Shown here one piece after another: positions 1-7,250 of a DNA stretch of 12,185 nt. The stretch's first letter is position 1, and each line of letters starts with the position of its first letter. A program made the translations under genes and the position numbers. The notes under the pieces are model-generated. The model searched no databases, was not told the origin of the DNA, and was given only the letters and a program-made list of their open reading frames with translations. This DNA comes from JBBRHH01 sp038222915 (lineage in GTDB: Bacteria; Planctomycetota; Phycisphaerae; Tepidisphaerales; Tepidisphaeraceae), in NCBI GenBank assembly GCA_038222915.1, contig JBBRHH010000134.1, positions 1 through 12,185 of the forward strand. Direction: 5' to 3'.

Positions 1-1
1 T

Positions 2-553
2 ATGTCCAAGTCCGCCATCGACGCCGCCCTCAAGAACGTCTCATGGAAGTACAAAGACCAGGGCTACGATTCGCGCCTCAATGCCGTTGTCGAAGCATTC
101 GAGTGGAATCAGTTCGACGCCGGTATGAAACAGCTTCGGCCTCTCATAAAGACCGGTGACAAAACCCTCAAGGAATCCGCCAACAGCCTCTTCGAGCAGG
201 TCAAAAGGAACGAGGGCGAAAAGTGGAAGCGCGATGCCGAGAAGGCGATCGAATCAAAACCGGCCGAGGCGTTTGACCTCTATTCGGCCCTCTCCAGCGT
301 GTTCGCCGGCGACGAGCTCGGAAAAGACGCCGATGCCGCGTTGAAGACGCTCAGGAAGAACAAAGACGTCACGCAGGAACTCGCGGCCCGGCAGGCATGG
401 ATCCAACTCGCCTCGGCCATCCCGCACGTCCGCGCCAACCAGCGCCAGCAGGTCATCAACTCCTGTCAGGCGATCGTCAACCAATTTCCGAAAACGCCAA
501 CTGCGGAGCGCGCACTTGAATACGCGAAGCTCGTGGAAGCTGGCGCGAAGTAA
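2..553 (+). CDS. C-terminal part of a helical repeat (TPR-like) protein, 5' end outside the window
   Basis: The reading frame is open to the left edge, so the ATG at position 2 may be an internal Met. The visible 183 residues are hydrophilic and almost entirely helical in character (Ala, Lys, Glu, Leu rich), with repeated helix-turn-helix spacing such as FEWNQFDAGMKQLRPLIK (about residues 33-50) and AIVNQFPKTPTAERALEYAK near the end, which resembles TPR-type units. No catalytic motif is visible. Similar lysine-rich helical tails follow a thioredoxin-like domain in many planctomycete secreted proteins, so this could be the tail of such a protein; that is inference, because the N-terminal part is missing. 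It ends with TAA at 551-553, only 22 nt before the Nudix gene, so the two are probably cotranscribed. Existence of the coding region is confident; function is unknown. Confidence 0.7.
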   Translation: MSKSAIDAALKNVSWKYKDQGYDSRLNAVVEAFEWNQFDAGMKQLRPLIKTGDKTLKESANSLFEQVKRNEGEKWKRDAEKAIESKPAEAFDLYSALSSVFAGDELGKDADAALKTLRKNKDVTQELAARQAWIQLASAIPHVRANQRQQVINSCQAIVNQFPKTPTAERALEYAKLVEAGAK

Positions 554-575
554 CCCGGTCGCGCGGTAAACAGAC

Positions 576-1100
576 ATGAGTGTCGAAGAACCGGTTCTGA
601 TCGCGGATTCCAAACACATCCAACTGGTTCGGCGCGGACATTGGGAGTACGTCCGCCGCAAGGGGGTCACCGGCATCGTCGGCATTCTGGCCGTCACCGA
701 TGCCGGGAAAATGATCCTCGTCGAGCAGTATCGCCCGCCGATCGGAAAGCGCGTCATCGAAATCCCCGCCGGCCTCGCGGGCGACACGCCCGACGCCCCA
801 ACCGAAGAACTCGCCCAGGCCGCCCAACGCGAACTCCTCGAAGAAACCGGCTACGAAGCAAGCAGTATGGAATTTCTCTGTGAAGGCGCGGCCTCCGCCG
901 GCATCACCGACGAAATCATCACCCTCTTTCGCGCCACAGGCCTGAAACAGACCGGAAAAGGCGGCGGAGATGAATCCGAATCCATAGAAGTGCACGAAGT
1001 GCTGGTGGGCGAAGTCCCCGCCTGGATCGAAGCCAGGAAGCTTCAGGGCCGCGAAGTTGACTTGAAGGTCTATGTCGCTCTTTGCTTCGCACAACGGTAA
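576..1100 (+). CDS. Nudix hydrolase, ADP-ribose pyrophosphatase type
   Basis: This 174-residue protein is predicted to hydrolyse a nucleoside diphosphate linked to another group, most likely ADP-ribose or a related sugar nucleotide, in the cytoplasm with Mg2+. The Nudix box lies at about residues 66-93. Its catalytic helix RELLEETGY (85-93) is intact, with an upstream Glu exactly seven residues before the Arg, but the leading Gly sits two residues further away than in the GX5EX7REUXEEXGU consensus. ADP-ribose-type features are also present: EQYR at 50-53, EIPAG at 62-66 just before the box, and GITDE at 109-113, which fits the downstream acidic motif of ADPRases. Length is normal for the family. 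ATG 576 follows the previous gene by 22 nt, without a strong Shine-Dalgarno. The Nudix fold is certain; the exact substrate is not. Confidence 0.93.
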   Translation: MSVEEPVLIADSKHIQLVRRGHWEYVRRKGVTGIVGILAVTDAGKMILVEQYRPPIGKRVIEIPAGLAGDTPDAPTEELAQAAQRELLEETGYEASSMEFLCEGAASAGITDEIITLFRATGLKQTGKGGGDESESIEVHEVLVGEVPAWIEARKLQGREVDLKVYVALCFAQR

Positions 1101-1154
1101 ATTGCGCGAACGTTCACGGTTGTCTTGATCGCGCCCGCGGGCTAAGAATGGGGC

Positions 1155-2195
1155 ATGCTCAGTACGGATGTCATCATCGTCGGCGCAGGTCCCGTTGGCT
1201 TGGAACTCGCGGCCGGCTTAAAGCGCGTCGGGGTGGATTACCTTCAATTTGACGCCCAGCAGCTCGGATACACGGTCTCCTGGTTTGCCCCAAAAACCCG
1301 ATTTTTCAGTTCCAACGAGCGCATCTCCATTGCGGGAATTCCCTTGCAGACGCTCGATCAATCCAAGGCGACGCGCGAAGAATACCTCCAGTACCTGCGC
1401 AGCGTGGCCACCATCCTGAACCTGAAGGTCAACGCCTACGAACCCGTCGAAAAGATCACCCGCTCAGGTCGGGAGTTTGAAGTGACCACCGCACCCCAGA
1501 GAGGGAAGCAGACCTATCGTGCCAAATACGTCGTCCTCGCCACCGGCGGAACCGCCAAGCCGCGCATGCTCGGCGTCCCTGGCGAAAATCTCCCCCACGT
1601 CAGTCACTATCTCGCCGAACCTCACATCTACTTCGGCCAGAAAGTGCTGGTCGTCGGCGGCCGAAATTCTGCGGTCGAAGCCGCCCTGCGTTGCTACTAC
1701 GGGATGGCCGACGTCTCCATCAGCTACCGCGCGTCTGAGTTCGACGACAGCATCAAGTACTGGCTTCTCCCCGAGATCAATTCACTCATCAAGGCCGGCC
1801 GCGTGCACGCGTATTTCAATACCCAGGTCGTGGAAATTCGTCCTGGTTCGGTGACCCTCGCGCCCGCAGCCGGCGTGCGCGGCGATGGCCGACACACCCC
1901 AGTCGACGCCGACTTCGTCTTGTTGATGACCGGATACGTCGCCGACATGACCCTCGCACGCTCCGCCGGCATCGAAACCGTCGGCCTCGGCGAAGTTCCG
2001 GTCTACGACAACCGCACCATGGAAACCAACGTCCCGGGACTGTTCGTCGCCGGCACCGCGGTAGGGGGGACGCAGGAAAAATATCGCCTGTTCATCGAGA
2101 ACTGCCACGTCCACGTCGATCGCATCGTCGCGGCCATCACGGGCCGGCAGGTGCCAACGCCGGCGCACGAAGTGGTCGGCCCGCCGGAGAGTTAG
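1155..2195 (+). CDS. ypdA: YpdA-family FAD/NAD(P)H-dependent oxidoreductase (putative bacillithiol disulfide reductase family)
   Basis: This 346-residue flavoprotein has the two-dinucleotide-fold layout of thioredoxin-reductase-like enzymes. The FAD-binding GAGPVG is at 10-15, the region RFFSSNERISI at 49-59 is typical of YpdA, ATGG is at 129-132, GVPGE at 140-144, the NAD(P)H-binding GGRNSAVEAAL at 168-178, SIKYWLLPEI at 199-208, and MTGY at 258-261. The C-terminal FAD segment METNVPGLFVAG (289-300) is followed by FIENCHVHVDRI (313-324). These match the order and spacing of Firmicute YpdA (Bdr), which reduces bacillithiol disulfide with NADPH. There is no CxxC redox pair as in thioredoxin reductase. 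Notably, position 14 is Val, where Staphylococcus YpdA has its proposed active-site Cys14, so bacillithiol activity cannot be assumed. No bacillithiol synthesis gene is visible here. The gene ends TAG at 2193-2195, overlapping the stop of the opposing methyltransferase gene. Confidence 0.9.
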   Translation: MLSTDVIIVGAGPVGLELAAGLKRVGVDYLQFDAQQLGYTVSWFAPKTRFFSSNERISIAGIPLQTLDQSKATREEYLQYLRSVATILNLKVNAYEPVEKITRSGREFEVTTAPQRGKQTYRAKYVVLATGGTAKPRMLGVPGENLPHVSHYLAEPHIYFGQKVLVVGGRNSAVEAALRCYYGMADVSISYRASEFDDSIKYWLLPEINSLIKAGRVHAYFNTQVVEIRPGSVTLAPAAGVRGDGRHTPVDADFVLLMTGYVADMTLARSAGIETVGLGEVPVYDNRTMETNVPGLFVAGTAVGGTQEKYRLFIENCHVHVDRIVAAITGRQVPTPAHEVVGPPES

Positions 2196-2788
2196 ACAGG
2201 CGTAGCCACACACAATGCGTATTCATGATGAATGGCGAACTGTTCCCAGTGCGTGATCTTTAAATGTTCCGCGATGAGCGACCGGAGCGTCTCTGCCGAG
2301 CGCGGATGGCTGCCCCGATCGTAGTGCCAGATCAATCGGCCAACAGGTCGGCGCGGATTCCAAACCGCGTCCAGAAAAAGAAATTGACCTGTCGGCTTAA
2401 GAATCCGCGACACTTCCTTCAGCATTTTGGGCAACAGCAGATCAGGCAGATGATGGCTCACCGCGGTACACACAACCGCGTCGAGAGATTTGTCCGCGAT
2501 GGGCGTGTTGGTCGCATCCGCCAGCAGCGCAACGCCGCCCGGATTGTTCCTTCGAAACCCCACAAGCTTCAGCATGTCGATGTCGAGGCAGATATAGGTG
2601 GTCGAGGCCGGCCAATAATCTCCGACCGAGCCGGTACCTCCGCCAAGGTCGAGCACCAGATCGGGGTCAATGAGTTGTGAAATCTGCGCCGCCAGCCGAC
2701 GGCGCATCTTTTTTGCTCCGACGAGGGTTTGCACCACGTCGTAAATGCGCGGCTGGGCCATGAGAGCATGCAGGATACGCGTGAGCAC
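2192..2788 (-). CDS. Class I SAM-dependent methyltransferase (methyltransf_11 type)
   Basis: This 198-residue protein has a Rossmann-type SAM-binding core. Motif I, VLDLGGGTGS, is at 45-54; an acidic residue ends strand 2 (CLDID, 67-71); LLADATNTPI at 88-97 holds the adenine-contacting Asp; DAVVCTAVSHHL (103-114) is the motif IV region; and ILKPTGQFLFLDAVW (129-143) is the post-motif strand-turn-strand. The substrate cannot be told; the N-terminal helical part (1-40) may form a lid. The start is uncertain: GTG at 2788 gives the length used here, while ATG at 2761 would remove nine residues, and neither has a clear Shine-Dalgarno. It lies 41 nt downstream of the large exported protein on the same strand, so it may be cotranscribed. 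Its TAA overlaps the TAG of ypdA, tail to tail. Family call is sure; role unknown. Confidence 0.88.
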   Translation of the reverse strand: MLTRILHALMAQPRIYDVVQTLVGAKKMRRRLAAQISQLIDPDLVLDLGGGTGSVGDYWPASTTYICLDIDMLKLVGFRRNNPGGVALLADATNTPIADKSLDAVVCTAVSHHLPDLLLPKMLKEVSRILKPTGQFLFLDAVWNPRRPVGRLIWHYDRGSHPRSAETLRSLIAEHLKITHWEQFAIHHEYALCVATPV

Positions 2789-2829
2789 CGGCCGCGAACA
2801 TTAGCGGCATCTCGCCATTGATGCACCTG

Positions 2830-5097
2830 CTACTTGCTGTTGTGACCGGACGGGTCGCCCTGACCTTTCGTCCGCTCGACGCCGCGCTCGCGCGCAGAAT
2901 GGTCGGCCTCCAGCCCGCTCGTGTTCGAATGGCCGGCCTCCGACGGCGATTTGTGCTCGGACGGCGTCCCATGCGCCGGCGTTTTGTCGGGCGGCGAGTC
3001 CGCATGCTTCGGTGCATGCACGTCGGCCGGATTGACTTTGACCGGGGGCTGATCCCGGTGCTCGAGCGCCGGGTGCTCCTTCGGGGTTGGCGCAGGCGAT
3101 TCGGGAACCTTGGTGATTTTCGACCAGCCCTTGTCGGTGCTCTGCTCCCAGCCTTCGTTGGTCCGGCGATAAACCTGACCATCGTGGCCGGCATACACGT
3201 TGTTCTCGTGAGCCCCAGCCTTCGCCGGTGGATTAACATTGTGAACCGTCTCGTTGTGAATGTTCTCAGTGCGCACATTGGTCACGCGCGTATCGGCGAC
3301 GTTGCGCTTGATGTTCTCGGTGCGATTGTAAATGTTGATGTAGGTATTGTTGACATGCGTCTCGTGCACGTTGGTCACGCGCGAATAGCGGGGCTCGGCC
3401 AGGCGATGGTAATCGACGTAGCCTCTTGGTCCCCACCAGCCGCGCCGGTCTTCGTCCACCGCGATCCAGCGTGCGTCCCAGCCATACACCGCGCCATGTC
3501 CCCATGTCCCGATGCGGTCGTCATACCGCGCGCCGACGCCCCACGTCTTGGGCCAGCCGTAATATGCGTGGCGGTCCCAGCTTCGATAGACATAGCCAGT
3601 GCCGTAGACGACGGTCGGGCCGTATACATAGCACCCGGTGTAACCGGGAAGGTAACCGCAATAGACTACGTCGGGCGTCGAGTCGTAGACGTAGACGTAC
3701 CGGACGTTATAGACCGGGCAACTCGGCGGAATGGTGTAGATGACTTCAGGAACGGAAACGGAAACGATCCACGGTCCGACCGGCGCGGCCGAGTCGTACC
3801 ATGCCGCTTGATGACAGCAGTAATAGTGGTCGTGCACGCGAAGCACCGCGTGCGAGGTGTTGACCGCGTAGCTCACCTGCGTTTGTTCGATCGGTTGAAA
3901 GTCCGGATCACCATCGTATGCAACGGCAAGATCGCGGCCGCTGGTGCGACTGATGGCGGCGGTCTGCGGAATACGCGCGTCCAGCCGCGCGTCGCGCGCC
4001 TGGACCGTCGTCGCAACCGACGCCAGAACATGCGCCTTGACCGACGTCGTCGGAATTTGCGCAAACGCGGCCGGCAGCGTTTCGGAAGCCGTAAATTCCC
4101 ATGGGCCTTTCAGCGTCCGCGAGTGATACCAGCGTCCGGAAAGCAGGACGTAATGGTTCTGGCTGGAAACATCCATGAATACGTCGGACTGGGTGTTGCT
4201 CACATAGAGCAGGTCATTGCCGGGAAGCGGCGTGTATGCGGGCTCCCCATCGGTGGCGATCAATTCCGTCGGTTCTTCGGCGGCTACAATGCGAACCGGC
4301 CCGCGCTGTGGCGGATTAACAGGCGCGTTCGGATCGGCGGCCTGAGCCGGCTGGGCAATCTTGTCGCCGACGGCAGCGACGGATGCGGGAACACGTGCGA
4401 CATTGTCCCACTGCCCAGTCACGTCAGCGGCGCTGGTCCAGACTTCACCCGCCTTCAGATAGTAGCGCTTGGCATCCAGGTCAAACAACATGACAAACGG
4501 CGTGTTGATCACCCGCATGACACGCGGCTGATCGGTGGCCTGCAGCTTCGGCTCTCCATCAACGATCACCAGCGTCGCCAGTGTGTTGGTCACAAGAATC
4601 TTGGGCGGCGTGGTCTGTAGCTGGTCAGCAGCCGCCTTCTCCTTCTCGGCGACGTCGAGGCTGGTCATCAGTTGATCCAGCGAAAACGCGACGTGCAACT
4701 TCGGAACCTGTTGCTCGATGACGTCGGCGAACTGTTTTTGTTGTTCGTCTGCCTGATTGGGAAATCGCACGCGTTTAACCGTGAGATCCACGATCGTCAC
4801 CATGCGCGCATCTCGATCGGTGAAAATGCGGGCAGACATCCACATGGCGCCGAAGACCGGTTCGGCGGCATTGGGCGGCGTGACAGAGATGGCGGCGCGG
4901 GCGGCGAGCTTGTCGCCGGTAAGGCTTTCGGGCTGCGGCTGATAGATCGCGATCAGACCACCGGGCGAGTCAATCCGCAATGGCCATGCTGTATCCGACG
5001 CCGCGCCGGCAGGCTGCGCGTTGCCCGCACGGCCCAGAACACACATGGCAATCAGGAAAGTGGCCGTCGAGGCCAAAGCGTTCATTCTCCGCGTCAT
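2830..5097 (-). CDS. Large exported Tyr/Trp-rich repeat protein of a conserved unknown family (often labelled carbohydrate-binding family V/XII-like)
   Basis: This is a 755-residue protein if started at ATG 5097; the frame extends in-frame to 5151. ATG 5097 is chosen because GGAGG lies five nt upstream, and it places a signal peptide at the very N-terminus (about 1-28, hydrophobic core ALASTATFLIAMCVLG, likely cleavage after GNA). The mature protein has a mixed N-terminal domain (about 35-190), then imperfect repeats with a W-Y-x-S-x4-G-P-W type core (about 198-243, 301-348, 413-457, and a weaker one at 632-671). A Tyr/Gly/Trp-rich domain follows at 460-565, an Asn/Thr/Val-rich stretch at 573-622, and a disordered Pro/His/Lys-rich tail from about 665. 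Several Cys (CC near 427-428, others near 460, 480 and 489) could form disulfides. The layout resembles proteins annotated as carbohydrate-binding V/XII or autotransporter in other phyla; I recognise the family pattern but know no proven function. It is likely envelope-associated or periplasmic. Confidence 0.85.
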   Translation of the reverse strand: MTRRMNALASTATFLIAMCVLGRAGNAQPAGAASDTAWPLRIDSPGGLIAIYQPQPESLTGDKLAARAAISVTPPNAAEPVFGAMWMSARIFTDRDARMVTIVDLTVKRVRFPNQADEQQKQFADVIEQQVPKLHVAFSLDQLMTSLDVAEKEKAAADQLQTTPPKILVTNTLATLVIVDGEPKLQATDQPRVMRVINTPFVMLFDLDAKRYYLKAGEVWTSAADVTGQWDNVARVPASVAAVGDKIAQPAQAADPNAPVNPPQRGPVRIVAAEEPTELIATDGEPAYTPLPGNDLLYVSNTQSDVFMDVSSQNHYVLLSGRWYHSRTLKGPWEFTASETLPAAFAQIPTTSVKAHVLASVATTVQARDARLDARIPQTAAISRTSGRDLAVAYDGDPDFQPIEQTQVSYAVNTSHAVLRVHDHYYCCHQAAWYDSAAPVGPWIVSVSVPEVIYTIPPSCPVYNVRYVYVYDSTPDVVYCGYLPGYTGCYVYGPTVVYGTGYVYRSWDRHAYYGWPKTWGVGARYDDRIGTWGHGAVYGWDARWIAVDEDRRGWWGPRGYVDYHRLAEPRYSRVTNVHETHVNNTYINIYNRTENIKRNVADTRVTNVRTENIHNETVHNVNPPAKAGAHENNVYAGHDGQVYRRTNEGWEQSTDKGWSKITKVPESPAPTPKEHPALEHRDQPPVKVNPADVHAPKHADSPPDKTPAHGTPSEHKSPSEAGHSNTSGLEADHSARERGVERTKGQGDPSGHNSK

Positions 5098-5102
5098 CAT
5101 CG

Positions 5103-5107
5103 CCTCC
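5103..5107 (-). promoter_or_regulatory. Shine-Dalgarno GGAGG that decides the start of the large exported protein
   Basis: On the minus strand GGAGG lies two nt before ATG 5100 and five nt before ATG 5097. Five nt is the more workable spacing, so ATG 5097 is preferred over ATG 5100, 5109 or 5151. The upstream ATG 5109 itself overlaps this motif. Confidence 0.6.
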
Positions 5108-5201
5108 ATTGAAGAGTAGCCACCCCGGCTTCCATCGACCGACCGCTGCACTACTCTGAACTGTAGGCGAAGGTTATCATCGCCAGTGATTAACAGACAA
5201 T

Positions 5202-5207
5202 GGAGAG
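5202..5207 (+). promoter_or_regulatory. Shine-Dalgarno GGAGAG that decides the start of the propeller gene
   Basis: GGAGAG lies five nt before ATG 5213. The in-frame GTG at 5186 upstream has no such motif, so 5213 is the better start; it also puts the signal peptide at residue 1. Confidence 0.65.
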
Positions 5208-5212
5208 ATCAA

Positions 5213-6466
5213 ATGGTTGGCAAACTGCGCGTTTTCGCGGCAATGGCCTTGCTGGCGGTTATGGGACCACACACCGCATTCGCACAGGAATGGTCGCGTT
5301 TCCGCGGACCCAATGGCACCGGCCTCAGTGACGCCGTCATCCCGGCCAAATGGGGCGACAAAGATTTTCTCTGGAAGCTCGACCTCCCCGGGGCCGGCCA
5401 TTCTTCGCCCGTCATCTGGGGGACCAAGCTATTCGTCACCTGTTGCGATGAACAGACGGCCGCCCGCACACTCCTCTGCCTCAACACCAGCGATGGCGCA
5501 GCGATCTGGAAACGCGACTTTCCTTCGCACGCCTTCAAACAACATGGCGACAACAGCTACGCCTCCTCGTCACCAACGGTGGATGGAGATCGCGTCTACT
5601 TCCTCTGGAGCACCCCCGAAGCGCTCATGCTTATCGCCGTCACCCACGACGGCAAGGACATCTGGCAAGCCAACCTCGGCCCCTTCGCCAGCCAGCACGG
5701 CGGCGGCCAGTCGCCCATCGTTGTCGGCAACACCGTCATCGTCGTCGACGATCAGGAAGGCAAAGACAGCTTCCTCTTCGGCGTCGACCGCGCGACCGGC
5801 GAAGTGCGCTGGAAAAAGCCCCGCAGGAAAACTGACAAGTTCTCGCCCGCCACACCATGCGTCTACGAACCCAAAGGCGGCCATCCACAAGTCATCCTCG
5901 TCGGCAAAGCCGAAGGCCTCACCGCTGTTGAACCCGACACCGGCAAAACCATCTGGCAACTCGGCGACGTCTTCGATTCCCGCCCCATCGTCTCCCCGTT
6001 CATGGCCGGCAATCTGGTCTTCTCCACGTGCGGCGACGGCAGCGGCCACGCCATGGTCGCCGCGCGACTCTCCGATGACGGCGCTCAGGCAAAGGTCGCG
6101 TATACCCTGAAGGAACAGGTCCCCTACGTTCCAACACCGATAGCGAAGGGCAACCTGCTATTCCTGTGGACCGATACCGGAACCGTCACCTGCGTCCGCA
6201 TCGACACCGGCGAACAAGTCTGGCAGGAAAAAGTAGGCGGCACATATTACGCGTCGCCCGTCTGCGCCGGGGACAAAATCTTCAACGTCTCCAAGCGCGG
6301 CGAGGTCGTCGTGATCGCGGCCTCGGAAAAATTCGAGCTCCTCGCAAAGAACCCGCTCGACGACAAATGCCACGCTACCCCCGCAATCGCCGGCCGCCGA
6401 ATGTTCGTGCGAACTTATTCGCATCTCTTCTGCATCGGGTCCAAGGGCGTTGCCTCCGCCCAATGA
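5213..6466 (+). CDS. Secreted PQQ-binding-like beta-propeller repeat protein (BamB-like)
   Basis: The 417-residue protein starts at ATG 5213; an in-frame GTG at 5186 would add nine residues. It has a signal peptide (about 1-24, cleavage after AFA before Gln25), so it acts outside the cytoplasm. The mature N-terminus carries WSRFRGPNGTG (27-37), a hallmark of planctomycete secreted propellers. Blades recur with the pattern DG or TG, a few residues, then W: DGAAIW (94-99), DGKDIW (146-151), TGEVRW (195-200), TGKTIW (243-248), TGEQVW (332-337). Each is followed by a SP or TP hydrophobic strand pair such as SSPVIWGTKLFV, SPIVVGNTVIVV and TPIAKGNLLFL. No quinoprotein dehydrogenase active-site motif or cytochrome CxxCH is seen, so a scaffold or binding role, as in BamB, is more likely than redox catalysis. 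The gene stands alone behind its own upstream region. Fold certain, function unknown. Confidence 0.9.
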   Translation: MVGKLRVFAAMALLAVMGPHTAFAQEWSRFRGPNGTGLSDAVIPAKWGDKDFLWKLDLPGAGHSSPVIWGTKLFVTCCDEQTAARTLLCLNTSDGAAIWKRDFPSHAFKQHGDNSYASSSPTVDGDRVYFLWSTPEALMLIAVTHDGKDIWQANLGPFASQHGGGQSPIVVGNTVIVVDDQEGKDSFLFGVDRATGEVRWKKPRRKTDKFSPATPCVYEPKGGHPQVILVGKAEGLTAVEPDTGKTIWQLGDVFDSRPIVSPFMAGNLVFSTCGDGSGHAMVAARLSDDGAQAKVAYTLKEQVPYVPTPIAKGNLLFLWTDTGTVTCVRIDTGEQVWQEKVGGTYYASPVCAGDKIFNVSKRGEVVVIAASEKFELLAKNPLDDKCHATPAIAGRRMFVRTYSHLFCIGSKGVASAQ

Positions 6467-6551
6467 GATGAACGGTCTTCGCGGCCTGTGGTATGACAAA
6501 CGTGCTGAAAGGATTCAGAGCAATGCAATGTGGGACCAGCGAGTGCAACAC

Positions 6552-6556
6552 GGAGG
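6552..6556 (+). promoter_or_regulatory. Shine-Dalgarno GGAGG that decides the start of the PAP2 gene
   Basis: GGAGG lies seven nt before ATG 6564. The frame is open up to 6450, but the upstream residues are hydrophilic, overlap the end of the propeller gene, and do not look like PAP2 sequence. Confidence 0.7.
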
Positions 6557-6563
6557 CCGGACG

Positions 6564-7250
6564 ATGACCCGGCCTGTTCGAATTGCTCTGGGAATTGCGT
6601 TCTGGGCCGCACTCTTCGCCGCAGCATTCGTATCTGATCGCGCCGTTGCACAGTGGGCGCACGACACACCCCAGCTCGCAGAATCCCCTCGTCTGATTAA
6701 GGTTCTTCGCGCCCCCGGTAACTTCGTGTTCACAAGCTGCATCGCATTCTTACTCGTCCTCAGCCGTCCCGAGTTCTGGCGGCGCGGCGCGTTCCTGCTG
6801 CTGAGCGCAATGCTCGGAGGCCTGTTTTACAGTGTCATCAAATGGATCGTCGGCCGATTCAGGCCATTCAAGGAAACCGGTACCTTCGAACTAACGCCAT
6901 TTAGGGTTCACCCCTTCCGTCACGGCCTGCGCGGGTTATTCAACGAGCCCAATAAATCGTTCCCGTCCGGCGATGCCACGCTGGCCTTCGCCACCGCCGC
7001 CGCTCTTGGGATGCTTTTCCCCAAGTGGCGATGGCTCTTCTATCCCCTCGCCGCGCTCGTCGCCGCCGAGCGCGTCCTCGAATCGGCGCACTACCCCAGC
7101 GACTGCGTCGGCGGTGCCCTGGTCGGCTGGCTCTCCGCGCTTTTGGCACTCTACCTCTGCAAACGTTGGACTCTAAGTCCATTCGAGACGACACTATCAA
7201 ATTCAACCAATCGCCAGGAACCGCACACGCGGGTTGGCGCTGCTCAATAG
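6564..7250 (+). CDS. PAP2-family membrane phosphatase
   Basis: A 228-residue membrane protein with several hydrophobic helices (about 6-24, 53-67, 76-92, 139-152, 156-169 and 181-199), the usual six-helix PAP2 plan. Such enzymes remove phosphate from lipid phosphates or diphosphates, for example undecaprenyl diphosphate or lipid A, on the outer face of the inner membrane. Motif 1 is complete (K93-x6-R100-P101). Motif 3 keeps Arg170, the nucleophilic His176 and Asp180 (ERVLESAHYPSD), with Glu in place of the usual Ser. Motif 2 reads PSGD (134-137) instead of PSGH, replacing the His expected to protonate the leaving group. The start is ATG 6564, set by GGAGG seven nt upstream. The next gene, a GT2 glycosyltransferase, begins 10 nt after the stop, so the pair is probably an operon acting on the same lipid carrier. 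Confidence 0.9.
   Translation: MTRPVRIALGIAFWAALFAAAFVSDRAVAQWAHDTPQLAESPRLIKVLRAPGNFVFTSCIAFLLVLSRPEFWRRGAFLLLSAMLGGLFYSVIKWIVGRFRPFKETGTFELTPFRVHPFRHGLRGLFNEPNKSFPSGDATLAFATAAALGMLFPKWRWLFYPLAALVAAERVLESAHYPSDCVGGALVGWLSALLALYLCKRWTLSPFETTLSNSTNRQEPHTRVGAAQ

Larger units (their letters stand above)
5098..5212. promoter_or_regulatory. Divergent intergenic region with a possible promoter and dyad
   Basis: These 115 nt separate two divergently transcribed genes for exported proteins. For the plus-strand gene, TATCAT at 5175-5180 matches five of six bases of the sigma-70 -10 consensus and would place transcription start near 5187, 26 nt before ATG 5213; I see no convincing -35. This box lies inside an inverted repeat, GGCGA (5166-5170) and TCGCC (5180-5184), with a 9-nt loop, which could be an operator or could be chance. 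A minus-strand promoter must also lie here if the large gene has its own, but none stands out. Confidence 0.3.

Noticed and set aside
1120..1149. TTGTCT with AAGAAT 18 nt later upstream of ypdA, which would also give a leaderless start
   Set aside because: Each box matches only four of six consensus bases. Too weak to list, though its placement resembles the promoter at 7986-8021.
2192..2788. Naming the methyltransferase UbiE or another specific enzyme
   Set aside because: Only generic SAM-binding motifs are visible; no substrate-specific signature was found.
2818..4620. A 600-codon open frame on the plus strand opposite the large exported protein
   Set aside because: Its translation is Arg/Val-rich without domains. 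The minus-strand frame has a signal peptide, a Shine-Dalgarno and repeats; the plus frame is a by-product of GC-rich wobble positions.
5209..5553. Minus-strand and alternative-frame open frames across the propeller, GT2, isomerase and protease genes
   Set aside because: They lie inside well-supported genes, lack domains and have compositions typical of shadow frames.
5213..6466. Identification as a PQQ-dependent alcohol dehydrogenase
   Set aside because: Only the propeller repeats are present; catalytic residues and the adjacent-cysteine ring motif of quinoprotein dehydrogenases are not seen in place, and the protein is too short.
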